DNA of 64,000 nucleotides, from NCBI RefSeq assembly GCF_009720485.1, contig NZ_CP045245.1, positions 2,418,001 through 2,482,000 on the forward strand. Reading direction: 5' to 3'. Every line of letters starts with the position of its first letter. The first letter of the stretch is position 1. Positions 1 through 9,111 of the stretch are shown in pieces. This DNA is from Cellulomonas sp. JZ18. GTDB taxonomy: Bacteria > Actinomycetota > Actinomycetes > Actinomycetales > Cellulomonadaceae. Made by a program: the position numbers and the translations under genes. The notes under the pieces are model-generated. The model made no database searches. It was not told the origin of the DNA and saw only the letters and a program-made list of their open reading frames with translations.

Positions 1-2127
1 GACCTGGACCTTCTGCCCGATCTTGACGACGTCCTCGACGTTCTCGACGCGCTTGCCGCCCACGAGCTTGCGGATCTGCGAGATGTGCAGCAGACCGTCC
101 TTGCCCGGCGACAGCGAGATGAACGCGCCGAAGGTCGTCGTCTTCACCACGGTGCCGACGAAGCGCTCGCCGACCTCGGGCATGTGCGGGTTCGCGATCG
201 CGTTGATCGCCGCCCGCGCGGCCTCGGCGGACGGGCCGTCCGTCGCGCCGATGTAGACCGTGCCGTCGTCCTCGATGGAGATGTCGGCGCCGGTCTCCTC
301 CTGGATCTGGTTGATCATCTTGCCCTTGGGGCCGATGACCTCGCCGATCTTGTCGACCGGCACCTTCACCGTGATGACGCGCGGCGCGAACGGGCTCATC
401 TCGTCCGGCACGTCGATCGCCTCGGCGATGACGTCGAGGATCGCGAGGCGCGCCTCCTTGGCCTGCGTCAGCGCGCCGGCCAGGACGGAGGCCGGGATGC
501 CGTCGAGCTTGGTGTCGAGCTGGATGGCGGTGACGAACTCGCGCGTGCCGGCGACCTTGAAGTCCATGTCGCCGAACGCGTCCTCGGCGCCGAGGATGTC
601 GGTGAGCGCCGCGTAGCGGGTCTCACCGTCGACCGTGTCGGACACGAGACCCATCGCGATGCCCGCGACCGGCGCGCGCAGCGGCACACCGGCGTTGAGC
701 AGCGACAGCGTCGCGGCGCAGACGGAGCCCATCGACGTCGAGCCGTTGGAGCCGAGCGCCTCGGAGACCTGGCGGATCGCGTAGGGGAACTCCTCGCGCG
801 ACGGCAGGACCGGGACGATCGCGCGCTCGGCGAGCGCGCCGTGGCCGATCTCGCGGCGCTTCGGCGAACCGACGCGGCCCGTCTCGCCCGTGGAGAACGG
901 CGGGAAGTTGTAGTGGTGCATGTACCGCTTGCGCGTCTCCGGCGACAGCGTGTCGAGCTGCTGCTCCATCCGGAGCATGTTCAGCGTCGTGACGCCGAGG
1001 ATCTGCGTCTCGCCGCGCTCGAACAGCGCCGAGCCGTGCGTGCGGGGCAGCACCTCGACCTCGGCCGAGAGCGTGCGGATGTCGCGCAGGCCACGGCCGT
1101 CGATGCGGAAGCCGTCGGTGAGGATCCGCTGGCGGATGAGCTTCTTCTGCAGCGAGCGGTAGGCCGCGCCGACCTCCTTCTCGCGCCCCTCGAACTGGGC
1201 GGCGAGCTCGGCCTGGACCTCGGCCTTGATCTCGTCGAGACGGTTCTCGCGCTCCTGCTTGCCCGCGATCTGCAGCGCGGCGGACAGACGCTCGGTGGCG
1301 CCCTGCTCGACGGCGGCGTACACGTCGTCCTGGTAGTCCGGGAACGTCGGGAAGGTCTGCGTCTCCTTGGCGGACTGCGCCGCCAGCTCCATCTGCGCCG
1401 TGACCAGCGCCTTGATGAACGGCTTGGACGCCTCGAGGCCCTCGGCCACGACGGCCTCGGTCGGGGCGACGCCGCCCTCGTTCTTGATGAGGTTCCAGGA
1501 CTTCTCGGGCGCCTCGGCCTCGATCATCGCGATGGCGACGTCGCCGCCCTCGACGACGCGACCGGCGACGACGATCTCGAACGTGGCCCGCTCGCGCTCC
1601 GTGTAGCGCGGGAACGCGACCCACTGGCCGTCGATCAGCGCGATGCGCACGGCACCGACGGGACCGGAGAACGGCAGGCCGGAGATCTGGGTGCTGATCG
1701 ACGCGGCGTTGATCGCCAGCACGTCGTATGCGTCGTCGGGGTTGATCGACAGGACCGTCACGACGACCTGGACCTCGTTGCGCAGGCCCTTGACGAACAG
1801 GGGGCGCAGCGGGCGGTCGATCAGGCGGCAGGCGAGGATCGCCTCGGTCGAGGGACGGCCCTCGCGGCGGAAGAACGAGCCGGGGATCTTGCCGGCGGCG
1901 TACTGGCGCTCCTCGACGTCGACCGTCAGGGGGAAGAAGTCGAAGCCCTCGCGCGGGTGCTTGCCGGCCGTCGTGGCCGACAGCAGCATCGTGTCGTCGT
2001 CGAGGTAGGCGACGGCCGAGCCGGCGGCCTGCTTGGCGAGGCGGCCGGTCTCGAAGCGGACGGTGCGGGTGCCGAAGCGACCGTTGTCGATCGTGGCCTC
2101 GGCGAACTGGATCTCGGGACCCTCCAC
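1..2127 (-). CDS. pnp: polyribonucleotide nucleotidyltransferase (PNPase), 3' end cut by window edge
   Basis: PNPase degrades RNA phosphorolytically from the 3' end and, in actinobacteria, also adds 3' tails. The 709 codons present cover both RNase PH-like domains, a KH domain near residue 595 (motif [10 protein letters not shown]) and most of the C-terminal S1 domain (from about residue 647, with [13 protein letters not shown] near the edge). The stop lies beyond position 1. I chose the GTG at 2127 because a strong Shine-Dalgarno (AAAGGAGGGC) lies just upstream and the reading starts [10 protein letters not shown], as expected for the family. It lies directly downstream of rpsO, the classic rpsO-pnp order, with several hairpins in the gap. 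Identity is seen clearly in the translation; regulation by leader processing is inference. Confidence 0.97.
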   Translation of the reverse strand, partial: MEGPEIQFAEATIDNGRFGTRTVRFETGRLAKQAAGSAVAYLDDDTMLLSATTAGKHPREGFDFFPLTVDVEERQYAAGKIPGSFFRREGRPSTEAILACRLIDRPLRPLFVKGLRNEVQVVVTVLSINPDDAYDVLAINAASISTQISGLPFSGPVGAVRIALIDGQWVAFPRYTERERATFEIVVAGRVVEGGDVAIAMIEAEAPEKSWNLIKNEGGVAPTEAVVAEGLEASKPFIKALVTAQMELAAQSAKETQTFPTFPDYQDDVYAAVEQGATERLSAALQIAGKQERENRLDEIKAEVQAELAAQFEGREKEVGAAYRSLQKKLIRQRILTDGFRIDGRGLRDIRTLSAEVEVLPRTHGSALFERGETQILGVTTLNMLRMEQQLDTLSPETRKRYMHHYNFPPFSTGETGRVGSPKRREIGHGALAERAIVPVLPSREEFPYAIRQVSEALGSNGSTSMGSVCAATLSLLNAGVPLRAPVAGIAMGLVSDTVDGETRYAALTDILGAEDAFGDMDFKVAGTREFVTAIQLDTKLDGIPASVLAGALTQAKEARLAILDVIAEAIDVPDEMSPFAPRVITVKVPVDKIGEVIGPKGKMINQIQEETGADISIEDDGTVYIGATDGPSAEAARAAINAIANPHMPEVGERFVGTVVKTTTFGAFISLSPGKDGLLHISQIRKLVGGKRVENVEDVVKIGQKVQV

Positions 2128-2183
2128 GGGTGCCCTCCTTTGTCATCGAAGGCGCCGGCCTGACCGCGGCGGTCTTCGATCGA

Positions 2184-2215
2184 GGCCCCCGCACGCGAGG
2201 TGCGTCCCGGGGGCC
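2184..2215 (-). other. pnp leader hairpin
   Basis: GGCCCCC (2184-2190) pairs with GGGGGCC (2209-2215), and GCAC (2191-2194) pairs with GTGC (2200-2203), leaving a five-base bulge. It lies about 57 bases upstream of the pnp start. In other bacteria the pnp leader folds into a stem cut by RNase III for autoregulation. That role here is inference; the base pairing is seen directly. Confidence 0.5.
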
Positions 2216-2292
2216 ACTACCGAGGACCGGACGAGCGGGTCGGCGCGGTGGTTCCGTGCTGGTGGTGCGGCGGCACCCGTCAGGGTGCCCGG

Positions 2293-2336
2293 TCCTGCGC
2301 CCCGGGGCCGCCCGACGGACGGCCCCGGATGCAGGA
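2293..2336 (-). other. long imperfect hairpin between rpsO and pnp
   Basis: CCGGGGCCG (2302-2310) pairs with CGGCCCCGG (2320-2328), extended by TCCTGC (2293-2298) with GCAGGA (2331-2336) across small internal loops. It directly follows the rpsO terminator stem on the minus strand. It could be a second terminator or a processing stem for the rpsO-pnp transcript. Confidence 0.5.
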
Positions 2337-2365
2337 CCAGCCCGGACCGAGCGGTCCGGGCTGGT
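2336..2365 (-). terminator. rpsO terminator or attenuator hairpin
   Basis: This is a perfect 13-bp stem (ACCAGCCCGGACC at 2336-2348 with its complement at 2353-2365) with the four-base loop GAGC, ending 10 bases after the rpsO stop. There is no U-run, which is usual for terminators in high-GC actinobacteria. Confidence 0.75.
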
Positions 2366-2374
2366 GCGGTTCGG

Positions 2375-2644
2375 TCAGCGACGCAGGCCGAGCCGCTCGA
2401 TGATGCTGCGGTAGCGGTTGATGTCGACCTTCTGCAGGTAGCCCAGCAGACGGCGACGGCGACCGACGAGGAGCAGCAGACCACGACGGCTGTGGTGGTC
2501 GTGCTTGTGCGTCTTCAGGTGCTCCGTCAGGTCCTTGATGCGCTGCGTCAGGACGGCGATCTGGACCTCGGGCGAGCCGGTGTCGCCCTCGTGGGTGGCG
2601 TACTCGGCCATGATGGACTGCTTCGTGGCAGTGTCGAGCGACAC
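2375..2644 (-). CDS. rpsO: 30S ribosomal protein S15
   Basis: S15 is an 89-residue primary 16S rRNA-binding protein of the small subunit. The sequence carries the family signature in order: [17 protein letters not shown], then [19 protein letters not shown], then [21 protein letters not shown] set the start at the GTG at 2644, reading [12 protein letters not shown], because GAGGAG stands just upstream and the length then equals the family norm; an upstream in-frame start would add about 30 non-conserved residues. It is followed by a strong hairpin and pnp. Confidence 0.97.
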   Translation of the reverse strand: MSLDTATKQSIMAEYATHEGDTGSPEVQIAVLTQRIKDLTEHLKTHKHDHHSRRGLLLLVGRRRRLLGYLQKVDINRYRSIIERLGLRR

Positions 2645-2732
2645 GGTGCTCCTCAGGATTCTCGTTGCGCGGTGCGCCGGGGCATGTCCACCCGGGCTCT
2701 CTCGGTCCGCGGCCGGTCGTACGGCGCTGACC

Positions 2733-2738
2733 ACTCTA
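2733..2738 (-). promoter_or_regulatory. possible -10 element of rpsO
   Basis: On the minus strand this reads TAGAGT, matching the TAnnnT -10 consensus of actinobacterial housekeeping promoters, about 90 bases upstream of the rpsO start. No convincing -35 was seen, so this is only a candidate. Confidence 0.3.
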
Positions 2739-2773
2739 CCAGCACGACCGCGTGCCGCCGCTGGTCAGGCCCG

Positions 2774-3790
2774 TCAGCCGTGCAGGACGCGCCGCACGTC
2801 CTCGACGTCGCGGGCCATCTGCACGAGCAGCGCGTCGACCCCGTCGAACCGGACGGTCGGGCGCAGCCGCTCCACGAGGTCGAGCACGACCTCCTCGTCG
2901 TACAGGTCGAGGTCCGTCCGGTCGAGCACGTACGCCTCGACCCGGCGCTCCACGCCGTCGAACGTGGGGTTCGTGCCGATGGACACCGCCGCCGGCAGCA
3001 CCCGGTCCGGGTCGTCGGCGCCGACCACGCTGCCGTCCGCGCGCCGCACGCGGCGCAGCCACCCCGCGTACACCCCGTCGGCCGGCACCATCCCGGTCGC
3101 GTCCCGCGAGAGGTTCGCCGTCGGGTAGCCCAGCTCGCGTCCGCGTGCGTCGCCGTGCACGACGAGGCCGCGCACCCGGTGCGGGCGCCCCAGCACGCGC
3201 GCCGCCTGCACGACGTCGCCCGCCGCCAGCAGCTCGCGGACCCACGTCGACGACCAGCGGCGGCGCAGCGCGTCCGCCGCCCGGTCCTCCGCGCTGCCGG
3301 GGTCCGCCGCCACGGACGGCGTGACGTCGTCGATGACCTCGACCGTGAAGCCGTACCGCTCCCCCAGCGCGCGCATCGTCGCGAGGTCGCCCGAGTTCTG
3401 CCAGCCGAAGCGCACGTCGCGCCCGACGACGACGGTCGCGGCGTGCAGCGCGTCCACGAGCCAGCGCCGCACGAACTCCTCGGGCGACTGGCGCGCGAAC
3501 TCCAGCGTGTAGGTGACCAGGAGCACCGCGTCGAGCCCGGTGCCCTCGAGCAGCTCGAGCCGGTCCTCGTCCCCCAGCAGCCGCGGTGGCGCGTCGTCGG
3601 GCCGGTGCACGGCGAGCGGGTGCGGCGTGAACGTCACCGCCACCGCGTGCGCGTGCGCCGCACGGGCGTCGGCCACCATGCGCGTCAGCACCGCGACGTG
3701 CCCGCGGTGCACGCCGTCGAAGTTCCCGATCGTCACGACCGACCGGCCCCAGTCGTCGGGCACCTGCGACAGCTCGGTCCAGACCTGCAC
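2774..3790 (-). CDS. ribF: bifunctional riboflavin kinase / FAD synthetase
   Basis: This 338-residue enzyme phosphorylates riboflavin to FMN and adenylylates FMN to FAD in the cytoplasm. The N-terminal FAD synthetase nucleotidyltransferase motif GNFDGVHRGH is at residues 22-31. The C-terminal flavokinase half begins near residue 200 with GRPHRVRGLVVHGDARGREL and the GYPTANL motif. Length is normal for the family. It starts with GTG (VQVWTELSQVPDDWG). It lies upstream of rpsO with about 130 bases between them. The usual actinobacterial order places ribF near truB; here the cellulase gene separates them. Confidence 0.96.
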   Translation of the reverse strand: MQVWTELSQVPDDWGRSVVTIGNFDGVHRGHVAVLTRMVADARAAHAHAVAVTFTPHPLAVHRPDDAPPRLLGDEDRLELLEGTGLDAVLLVTYTLEFARQSPEEFVRRWLVDALHAATVVVGRDVRFGWQNSGDLATMRALGERYGFTVEVIDDVTPSVAADPGSAEDRAADALRRRWSSTWVRELLAAGDVVQAARVLGRPHRVRGLVVHGDARGRELGYPTANLSRDATGMVPADGVYAGWLRRVRRADGSVVGADDPDRVLPAAVSIGTNPTFDGVERRVEAYVLDRTDLDLYDEEVVLDLVERLRPTVRFDGVDALLVQMARDVEDVRRVLHG

Positions 3791-3918
3791 CCACGCTCCC
3801 GGGTCGACGTCCCGCCCGCCGGTCGGCGGGTCCGACGGACAAGACTGCCACCTGCGGGGCGTCGCGCGTGCACCGCCCGCCCGCCCGGCCGGCGCCGGCG
3901 CACTCCCCGGCGCGCGGA

Positions 3919-3963
3919 CGCCCGCCCCGGTCCCCGTGACGTCGCACGGGACCGGGGCGGGCG
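3919..3963 (-). terminator. strong terminator after the GH9 cellulase
   Basis: Left arm 3919-3938 (CGCCCGCCCCGGTCCCCGTG) pairs with 3945-3963 with a single bulged C and a six-base loop. The stem is almost 20 bp and starts nine bases after the cellulase stop. It should insulate the highly expressed, inducible cellulase from ribF. Confidence 0.8.
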
Positions 3964-3971
3964 CCGGGGGG

Positions 3972-6900
3972 TCAGCGACCGAGGCGCACCGTGAGGGCGG
4001 CGGGCTGGGTCGCGGCCGAGCCTGCCGCGTTGGTGAACACGGCTCGGTACTGCGTCCCGTACGCGAGCGGCGTCACCGGCACGCGCAGGGTGCTGCTGCT
4101 CGCGAACGGCACCGGCAGCCACGGGCCGCGGAACCACCGCACCTGCCACCGCACCGACGGCGCGGGGTACCCCGTCGCCGCGGCGTCGAACGTGGCCCAC
4201 GAGCCCAGCCGCGCCGAGACGGCCGCCGGGTGCCGGGTCACCGCGGGTGCCACGCGCTGCACCGCCACGGCCGCCTCCTGCGACGTCGCCGTGCCGGCCG
4301 TGTTCGTGAACACCGCGCGGTACCGGGCGCCGTCCTCCTGCGCCGTGACCGTCACCGTGAGCGTGCCGGACGTGGCGCCGGGCACGTCCGTCCACGCGCC
4401 GGCGCCGCGGCGGACCTGCCACTGCACCGTCGGTGCCGGGGTGCCCGAGGCCGCCGCCGTGAGCGTCGCGGTGGCCCCGAGGGCCGCCGTGACGCCCTGC
4501 GGCTGCGTCGTCACCTCGGGCGCGACGGCGACCGGCGCCGCCTGCCCGTGGTCGGCGACGAACGAGGCGACCCAGGACAGGACCGAGTTCCAGTTGATGG
4601 TGATCTCGTTGGACGCCCACGAGGAGATCTCGTCGAGGTAGCACCGCGCGGGGGCGCAGCCCTGCGCGAAGGCGGCCTGCATCGTCGGGTCCCACGTGGA
4701 CGTCATCGAGTTGGGACCACCGGCGAGGGACCCGGCCGGCGGGTGCGGCAACGCGGGGTCGAGCTGCGCCGCGAACCAGCGGGAGTGCTGGTTCTGCGAG
4801 AACACCGACCCCCAGCCCGTCACGTAGGACTGGTTGAGCGCGTTGCGGCCGAAGAGGTAGTCGAGCCCCTCCAGCACGCCGTCGAGGTAGCGCTGCTCGC
4901 CCGTGAGGTCGTACGCCGTCGCGATGATGACGAGCACGTTCGCCACGGACGAGTTCGACCCCCACTCGTACTGCCCGCCCGGGGGCGAGTAGACCGAGCC
5001 CCAGGCGTGGGCCGCCTGCGTCTCGAGGTACCCGTCCGCCGCGGCGACGACCGACGCCCGCACGTCGGCCACGCCCGGGAGGTCGTTCGGCACGGTGGCC
5101 AGCGTCAGGCGCGCGAGCGGGCCCACGCTGCCCCAGCTGGCGCCGCCGTGCCCGAAGACGTCCGCGGTGTGCAGCGGGCTGCCGGTCACGTCGGCGGCGT
5201 ACTGCTCCTCGCCCGTCGTGACGAACAGCTCTGCCGCGGCCCAGTAGAACTCGTCCCGCACGTCACGGTCGTCGTAGGGACCGCCGCCGTCGGACCCGGC
5301 CTCGACCGGCGCGTACACGTCCGGGTGCGCCTGCGCGGCGGCGTACGCGTCGCGCGCCGCGGCCAGCAGCGTGTCGGCGAACGCCGCGTCGTACTCGCGG
5401 AACAGGCGCGCGCCCTGCGCCGCGACCGCGGCCAGGTTGAGCGTCGCCGCCGTCGACGGCCGGTGCAGCGACCGCACCTGCGGGTCGTCCGCCGGCATCA
5501 GCGGCAGGCCGGTCCACCCCTCGTCGTGGATCTTGTGGTGGACCAGGCCGGCGTACTCCCCCGCCGGCGCGACCATCTTGAGCATCCACTCGAGCTCCCA
5601 GCGCGCCTCGTCGAGGACGTCCGGGACGCCGTTGCCACGCTCGGGCAGCCGGAGCGTGCTGTCGCCCAGGGCACCCTCGCGGGCGCTCCCCGCCGTCAGG
5701 GTGCGCTCGTACGTCGAGAGCAGCTGCGCGACGGAGATGCCGCCGTTGACGACGTACTTGCCGTGGTCACCGGCGTCGTACCAGCCACCGGTGACGTCCA
5801 GCGTGTAGTCGCACGTCCACCCGTCGTAGTACTCGCGGGGGCCGATGCACGGCACGTCGGTGTCGCCCTTGTTCGGCGGGACCCCGACGTGCCCGGCCTC
5901 GCGGGCGTACTCCTCGCCCACGATCTCCGCCTCGATCGGCGTGCCCGACCGCGCGAGGTAGAAGTAGTTCAGCGCGTCGTAGCGCAGCTGCTCGTACAGG
6001 TCCGCCGCGATCGCGAACGGCCGGCTCGTCTCGCCGTCGGCCACGAGCGTGAAGCCCTCGCCGGTGACGTCGACGTCCGAGAAGTCCACGACGTGCACGT
6101 CGGCGTCGGAGGACTCGTCGTGCCCCGCAGGGGTCGTCGTGCCCTCGGCGACCGTCTCGCCGGAGGCGTCCAGCAGCTGCCACGGCAGCGCCTGCGTCGC
6201 GTCGGTCACCACGGTCGCCCGCTTCGGGCCGTGCGGCAGGTAGCCGACCTGGTTGACGCGCACCCGCGGCCCGGTGTCGGGCTCGTAGGGCGGCGGCGGC
6301 GTGGCGGACGTGGTCAACGACACCTCCGAGATGCAGAACTCGTACGCACCGGTCTTGCCGAGGTGGAACGCCAGCTGGCCCGGCGCCTCACCCTCGGCGG
6401 GGAACGTCAGCGAGCTCGTGAACGGGTAGTCGAGGGTCGTCGCCTCCGTGCCCAGCGGCGCCGAGGCCTGCTCGAAGGCCGTGCGGTAGGCCCCGCCGGC
6501 CTCGCCCACGATGACCCGGACGGGTGTGGCCGGCGTCGTGCGGGCCGTGAACGACAGGACGTAGTTCTCGCCCTCCTCGACCGGCAGGCCGGTGAACGCC
6601 AGACCCGCGTCCCACGGGTTCGACTGCCCGCCCGGCAGGTCGACGCACATCTCCCCGTCGGCGAAGCGCGGGTCGCTCGCGCCGTACAGCCCCCAGGGCC
6701 CCAGGCCCTCCGCGAAGGACGTGTGCGGCAGCAGCTCGGCGTCGCTGCTCAGCTCGACGTCGTCGAGGCAGAACGTCCACGCCTCGTCGGTGAAGCCGCC
6801 CAGCTGGAAGGCGATCTGCCCCTCGGGCGACTCGTCGGTCGCGGTGGCCGGGTAGCTCGCCGTCGCGGTGAACACCTCCTCGACGGGCGTCGGGGTGCTC

Positions 6901-7280
6901 GTGAGCGCGGGGCTCGTGTCGAGCACCGTCCCGTACGGCGCCCCGTTCTGGCCGATGAGGGCCCGGATCGTGACGTCGGTCGTCGCCGACGCCGTGTACG
7001 ACAGCGTGTACGTCGAGCCCTGCTCGATCGCCACCCCGTTGAGCACGACGCCGACCCCGTACTGCGCCGAGCCGGCCGGCACGTCGACGCACAGGGCGCC
7101 CGTGCTGGTGTCGACCTCCCCCTCGTGCCCGTATGCCACCCAGGCGCCGGGACCGTCGTCGAACGAGCCGTCACCGATCAGCGAACCCGCGGCGGGCACC
7201 GCCCCCGCGACCGCCAGCGCCGCTGCTGCGACGCCCGCGGACACCGCGCTCCGCGCGCGTCCCCTCGTGCGAGAAACCAC
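3972..7280 (-). CDS. cenC: secreted GH9 endoglucanase with two CBM4 and two C-terminal Ig-like domains (CenC type)
   Basis: This 1102-residue secreted cellulase cleaves beta-1,4-glucan. Domains in order: signal peptide (about 1-33, Arg-rich start then an Ala-rich core), CBM4 at about 34-180, second CBM4 at about 183-330, N-terminal Ig-like cellulase domain from about 339 (RVRVNQVGYLP), GH9 catalytic domain about 427-905, and two Ig-like modules (about 917-1000 and 1006-1102). Catalytic motifs are intact: WYDAGDHGKY near 498 with the conserved aspartates, HSRWF near 830, and NEITINWN near 890 with the proton-donor glutamate. Architecture and length match CenC of Cellulomonas fimi. The GTG start at 7280 follows AGGAGGA by five bases and gives the VVSRTRGRA leader. 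A CebR/CelR-type operator lies 16 bases upstream, so cellobiose induction is likely. Confidence 0.95.
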   Translation of the reverse strand: MVSRTRGRARSAVSAGVAAAALAVAGAVPAAGSLIGDGSFDDGPGAWVAYGHEGEVDTSTGALCVDVPAGSAQYGVGVVLNGVAIEQGSTYTLSYTASATTDVTIRALIGQNGAPYGTVLDTSPALTSTPTPVEEVFTATASYPATATDESPEGQIAFQLGGFTDEAWTFCLDDVELSSDAELLPHTSFAEGLGPWGLYGASDPRFADGEMCVDLPGGQSNPWDAGLAFTGLPVEEGENYVLSFTARTTPATPVRVIVGEAGGAYRTAFEQASAPLGTEATTLDYPFTSSLTFPAEGEAPGQLAFHLGKTGAYEFCISEVSLTTSATPPPPYEPDTGPRVRVNQVGYLPHGPKRATVVTDATQALPWQLLDASGETVAEGTTTPAGHDESSDADVHVVDFSDVDVTGEGFTLVADGETSRPFAIAADLYEQLRYDALNYFYLARSGTPIEAEIVGEEYAREAGHVGVPPNKGDTDVPCIGPREYYDGWTCDYTLDVTGGWYDAGDHGKYVVNGGISVAQLLSTYERTLTAGSAREGALGDSTLRLPERGNGVPDVLDEARWELEWMLKMVAPAGEYAGLVHHKIHDEGWTGLPLMPADDPQVRSLHRPSTAATLNLAAVAAQGARLFREYDAAFADTLLAAARDAYAAAQAHPDVYAPVEAGSDGGGPYDDRDVRDEFYWAAAELFVTTGEEQYAADVTGSPLHTADVFGHGGASWGSVGPLARLTLATVPNDLPGVADVRASVVAAADGYLETQAAHAWGSVYSPPGGQYEWGSNSSVANVLVIIATAYDLTGEQRYLDGVLEGLDYLFGRNALNQSYVTGWGSVFSQNQHSRWFAAQLDPALPHPPAGSLAGGPNSMTSTWDPTMQAAFAQGCAPARCYLDEISSWASNEITINWNSVLSWVASFVADHGQAAPVAVAPEVTTQPQGVTAALGATATLTAAASGTPAPTVQWQVRRGAGAWTDVPGATSGTLTVTVTAQEDGARYRAVFTNTAGTATSQEAAVAVQRVAPAVTRHPAAVSARLGSWATFDAAATGYPAPSVRWQVRWFRGPWLPVPFASSSTLRVPVTPLAYGTQYRAVFTNAAGSAATQPAALTVRLGR

Positions 7281-7295
7281 GTCGTTCCTCCTGTG

Positions 7296-7309
7296 TAGGA
7301 GCGCTCCCA
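7296..7309. promoter_or_regulatory. CebR/CelR-type operator upstream of the cellulase
   Basis: The sequence TAGGAGCGCTCCCA matches 13 of 14 bases of the palindrome TGGGAGCGCTCCCA bound by the LacI-family regulators CelR (Thermobifida) and CebR (Streptomyces). It lies 16 bases upstream of the cellulase GTG, just before the ribosome binding site, so a bound repressor would block initiation or elongation. Cellobiose normally releases these repressors. The match is seen directly; function is inferred from the known regulon. Confidence 0.85.
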
Positions 7310-7396
7310 CCTCGGTGTGGGGGCGCCTTCCGTCGTCCGGAGGGTAGACGGGATCCGGACGAACCGGAAGAGCCCGCGCGTCGCGCGACGCCGTAC

Positions 7397-7408
7397 CGAA
7401 ACGATTCG
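7397..7408. promoter_or_regulatory. second LacI-type palindrome in the cellulase promoter region
   Basis: CGAAACGATTCG is a short dyad (CGAA/TTCG arms around a central ACGA) resembling LacI-family operators with an AACGnTT core. It lies about 117 bases upstream of the cellulase start. It may be a second control site, but it is short and could be chance. Confidence 0.3.
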
Positions 7409-7468
7409 AGAGGAGGGGGCCGGGCGGACGAGGAGCGAGGGGCCACGGCCCGCCCCGCGTGCGCCCGG

Positions 7469-8482
7469 TCAGCCGGCGGGCGCCAGCACGATCTCCGCGC
7501 GCAGCAGGTCGCCGCGCCGCGACACCACGCCGACCAGGGTGCCGTCGGGGGCGATGGCGGCGACGGGGCCGTCAGGGGCGTCCCCCACGGGCACGCCCTG
7601 CCCGTAGGACAGCGCGCGCGCCTCGCGCTCGGTGAGCGCGCGGACGGGGAACGCCGCACGGGCCGCCTCCGCCATCGGCAGCACCTCGACCGCCACGTCG
7701 TCGGGCGTGGCGTCGAGCGCGTCGAGGGTCTGCGCGACGTCGAGCCCGTAGCCGCCGACGCGTGTGCGGCGCAGCGCCGTGAGGTGCCCGCCGACGCCGA
7801 GCGCGTCCCCGAGGTCACGGGCCAGCGCGCGCACGTACGTGCCGGAGGAGCAGGTGACCGCGACGTCGACGTCGAGCACGCGTACCTCGGTCCCGTCCGG
7901 TCCGGTGACCGCGGCGGGCACCGGCTCGCCGACGTCGAACCGGGCGACCGTCACGGGCCGCGCCGCGAGCTCGACCTGCTCGCCGTTGCGCACGCGCGCG
8001 TAGGCGCGCTGCCCGTCCACCTTGATCGCGGACACGGCGCTCGGCACCTGGAGCAGGTCCCCCGTGAGCGCGGCCGCGGCATGCCGCACCGCGTCCGGGG
8101 TGAGCGCGGAGGCGTCGGTGACCGTGAGGACCTCGCCCTCCGCGTCCTCCGTCGACGTCCGTACGCCCAGCCGCACGGTCGCCGTGTAGTCCTTGTCGGC
8201 ACCCGTGACGTAGGTCAGCAGGCGCGTGGCGCGGCCGACGCCGAGCACCAGGACGCCGGTCGCCATCGGGTCCAGCGTGCCCGCGTGGCCGACCTTGCGC
8301 GTCGAGGCGAGGCGCCGCACGCGCGCGACGACGTCGTGGCTCGTCCAGCCGGCCGGCTTGTCGACGACGAGGACGCCGTCCGCGGCGGTGGGACGGCGTG
8401 GTCGGTCGTCACGGCGCCCGGTGCGCCTGGTGCGCCCGGTCGCCGCACGGGCGTCCGGGGCGCCGGCAGTCGCGTCGGTCAT
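7469..8482 (-). CDS. truB: tRNA pseudouridine(55) synthase
   Basis: TruB converts U55 of tRNA to pseudouridine. The 337-residue protein has a basic, disordered N-terminal extension of about 35 residues, then [17 protein letters not shown] and the catalytic motif [14 protein letters not shown] with the nucleophile Asp71. Later motifs YTATVRLGV and [20 protein letters not shown] sequence are present. Its ATG overlaps the TGA of rbfA by four bases, so the two are translationally coupled. Confidence 0.95.
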   Translation of the reverse strand: MTDATAGAPDARAATGRTRRTGRRDDRPRRPTAADGVLVVDKPAGWTSHDVVARVRRLASTRKVGHAGTLDPMATGVLVLGVGRATRLLTYVTGADKDYTATVRLGVRTSTEDAEGEVLTVTDASALTPDAVRHAAAALTGDLLQVPSAVSAIKVDGQRAYARVRNGEQVELAARPVTVARFDVGEPVPAAVTGPDGTEVRVLDVDVAVTCSSGTYVRALARDLGDALGVGGHLTALRRTRVGGYGLDVAQTLDALDATPDDVAVEVLPMAEAARAAFPVRALTEREARALSYGQGVPVGDAPDGPVAAIAPDGTLVGVVSRRGDLLRAEIVLAPAG

Positions 8483-8919
8483 GCGTCGGCGTCGTCGTCC
8501 TCGTCGGGACGGCGGTACGGGTCCGCGTCCCCGGCGGGACGCGCCTTCGCGGCGAGCGCGGCGACCTCCGCGTCACGGCGCGCGGCCTCGGACAGGGCCG
8601 CCTCGAGGTGCGCGGCCGTCTCCGGCACCGCGTCCAGGTGGAACGCGAGCGTCGGCGTGAGCCGGATGCCGGTCTGCTTGCCGACCTCGGAGCGGATCAG
8701 CCCCTTGGCGCTCTCCAGCGCCGCGGCGCTGCCGGTCCGCGCCTCCTCGTCGCCCAGCACCGTGTAGTACACGTCCGCGTGCTGCAGGTCACCGGTCACG
8801 CGCACGTCGGTGATCGTGACGAAGCCGAGCCGGGGGTCCTTGACCCGCGTGTCGATCATCCGCGCGACGACCTGCTGGATCCGCTCCGCGATCTTCCGCG
8901 CCCGAGCCGTGTCAGCCAT
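8479..8919 (-). CDS. rbfA: ribosome-binding factor A
   Basis: RbfA (146 residues) is a KH-fold factor that matures the 30S subunit and the 5' end of 16S rRNA. The sequence begins [18 protein letters not shown] and carries the family core [20 protein letters not shown] and [12 protein letters not shown]. The C-terminus is acidic ([11 protein letters not shown]). I set the start at 8919, where GGAAAGGAAG lies upstream; a longer in-frame reading adds about 40 residues unlike the family. It sits downstream of infB, separated by two strong terminator hairpins, and overlaps truB. Confidence 0.94.
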   Translation of the reverse strand: MADTARARKIAERIQQVVARMIDTRVKDPRLGFVTITDVRVTGDLQHADVYYTVLGDEEARTGSAAALESAKGLIRSEVGKQTGIRLTPTLAFHLDAVPETAAHLEAALSEAARRDAEVAALAAKARPAGDADPYRRPDEDDDADA

Positions 8920-8989
8920 GGCACTTCCTTTCCCTAGCCCTCCCGACGAGAAGCCGGGCAGGTCCTCACAGCATGAGCGATGCGCCGGA

Positions 8990-9061
8990 GGGAGGGCGCG
9001 GCGGGCCGTGGTGGGCCTGGCACGGGCCGCCAGGCCCACGGTAGGCCCGCCGCGTCCTCCC
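8990..9061 (-). terminator. long double-stem hairpin downstream of infB
   Basis: The outer stem pairs 8990-9007 with 9044-9061, including the perfect CGCGGCGGGCC / GGCCCGCCGCG. The inner stem pairs GTGGGCCTGG (9011-9020) with CCAGGCCCAC (9030-9039). It lies between infB and rbfA and probably terminates or attenuates the nusA-infB transcript. Confidence 0.7.
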
Positions 9062-9072
9062 GGAGGCGCAGC

Positions 9073-9101
9073 GCGGGGGCGAGCCGACGGCCCGCCCCCG
9101 C
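9073..9101 (-). terminator. first terminator hairpin after infB
   Basis: This is a perfect nine-base stem, GCGGGGGCG (9073-9081) with CGCCCCCGC (9093-9101), and an 11-base loop. It ends ten bases after the infB stop and is followed by a longer hairpin, forming a tandem pair. Confidence 0.65.
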
Positions 9102-9111
9102 ACCCCGAGCA

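Noticed and set aside
85..2163. Long plus-strand open frame opposite pnp
   Set aside because: It has the Arg/Asp/Leu-rich composition of an antisense shadow in a high-GC genome, and the minus strand encodes a clear PNPase.
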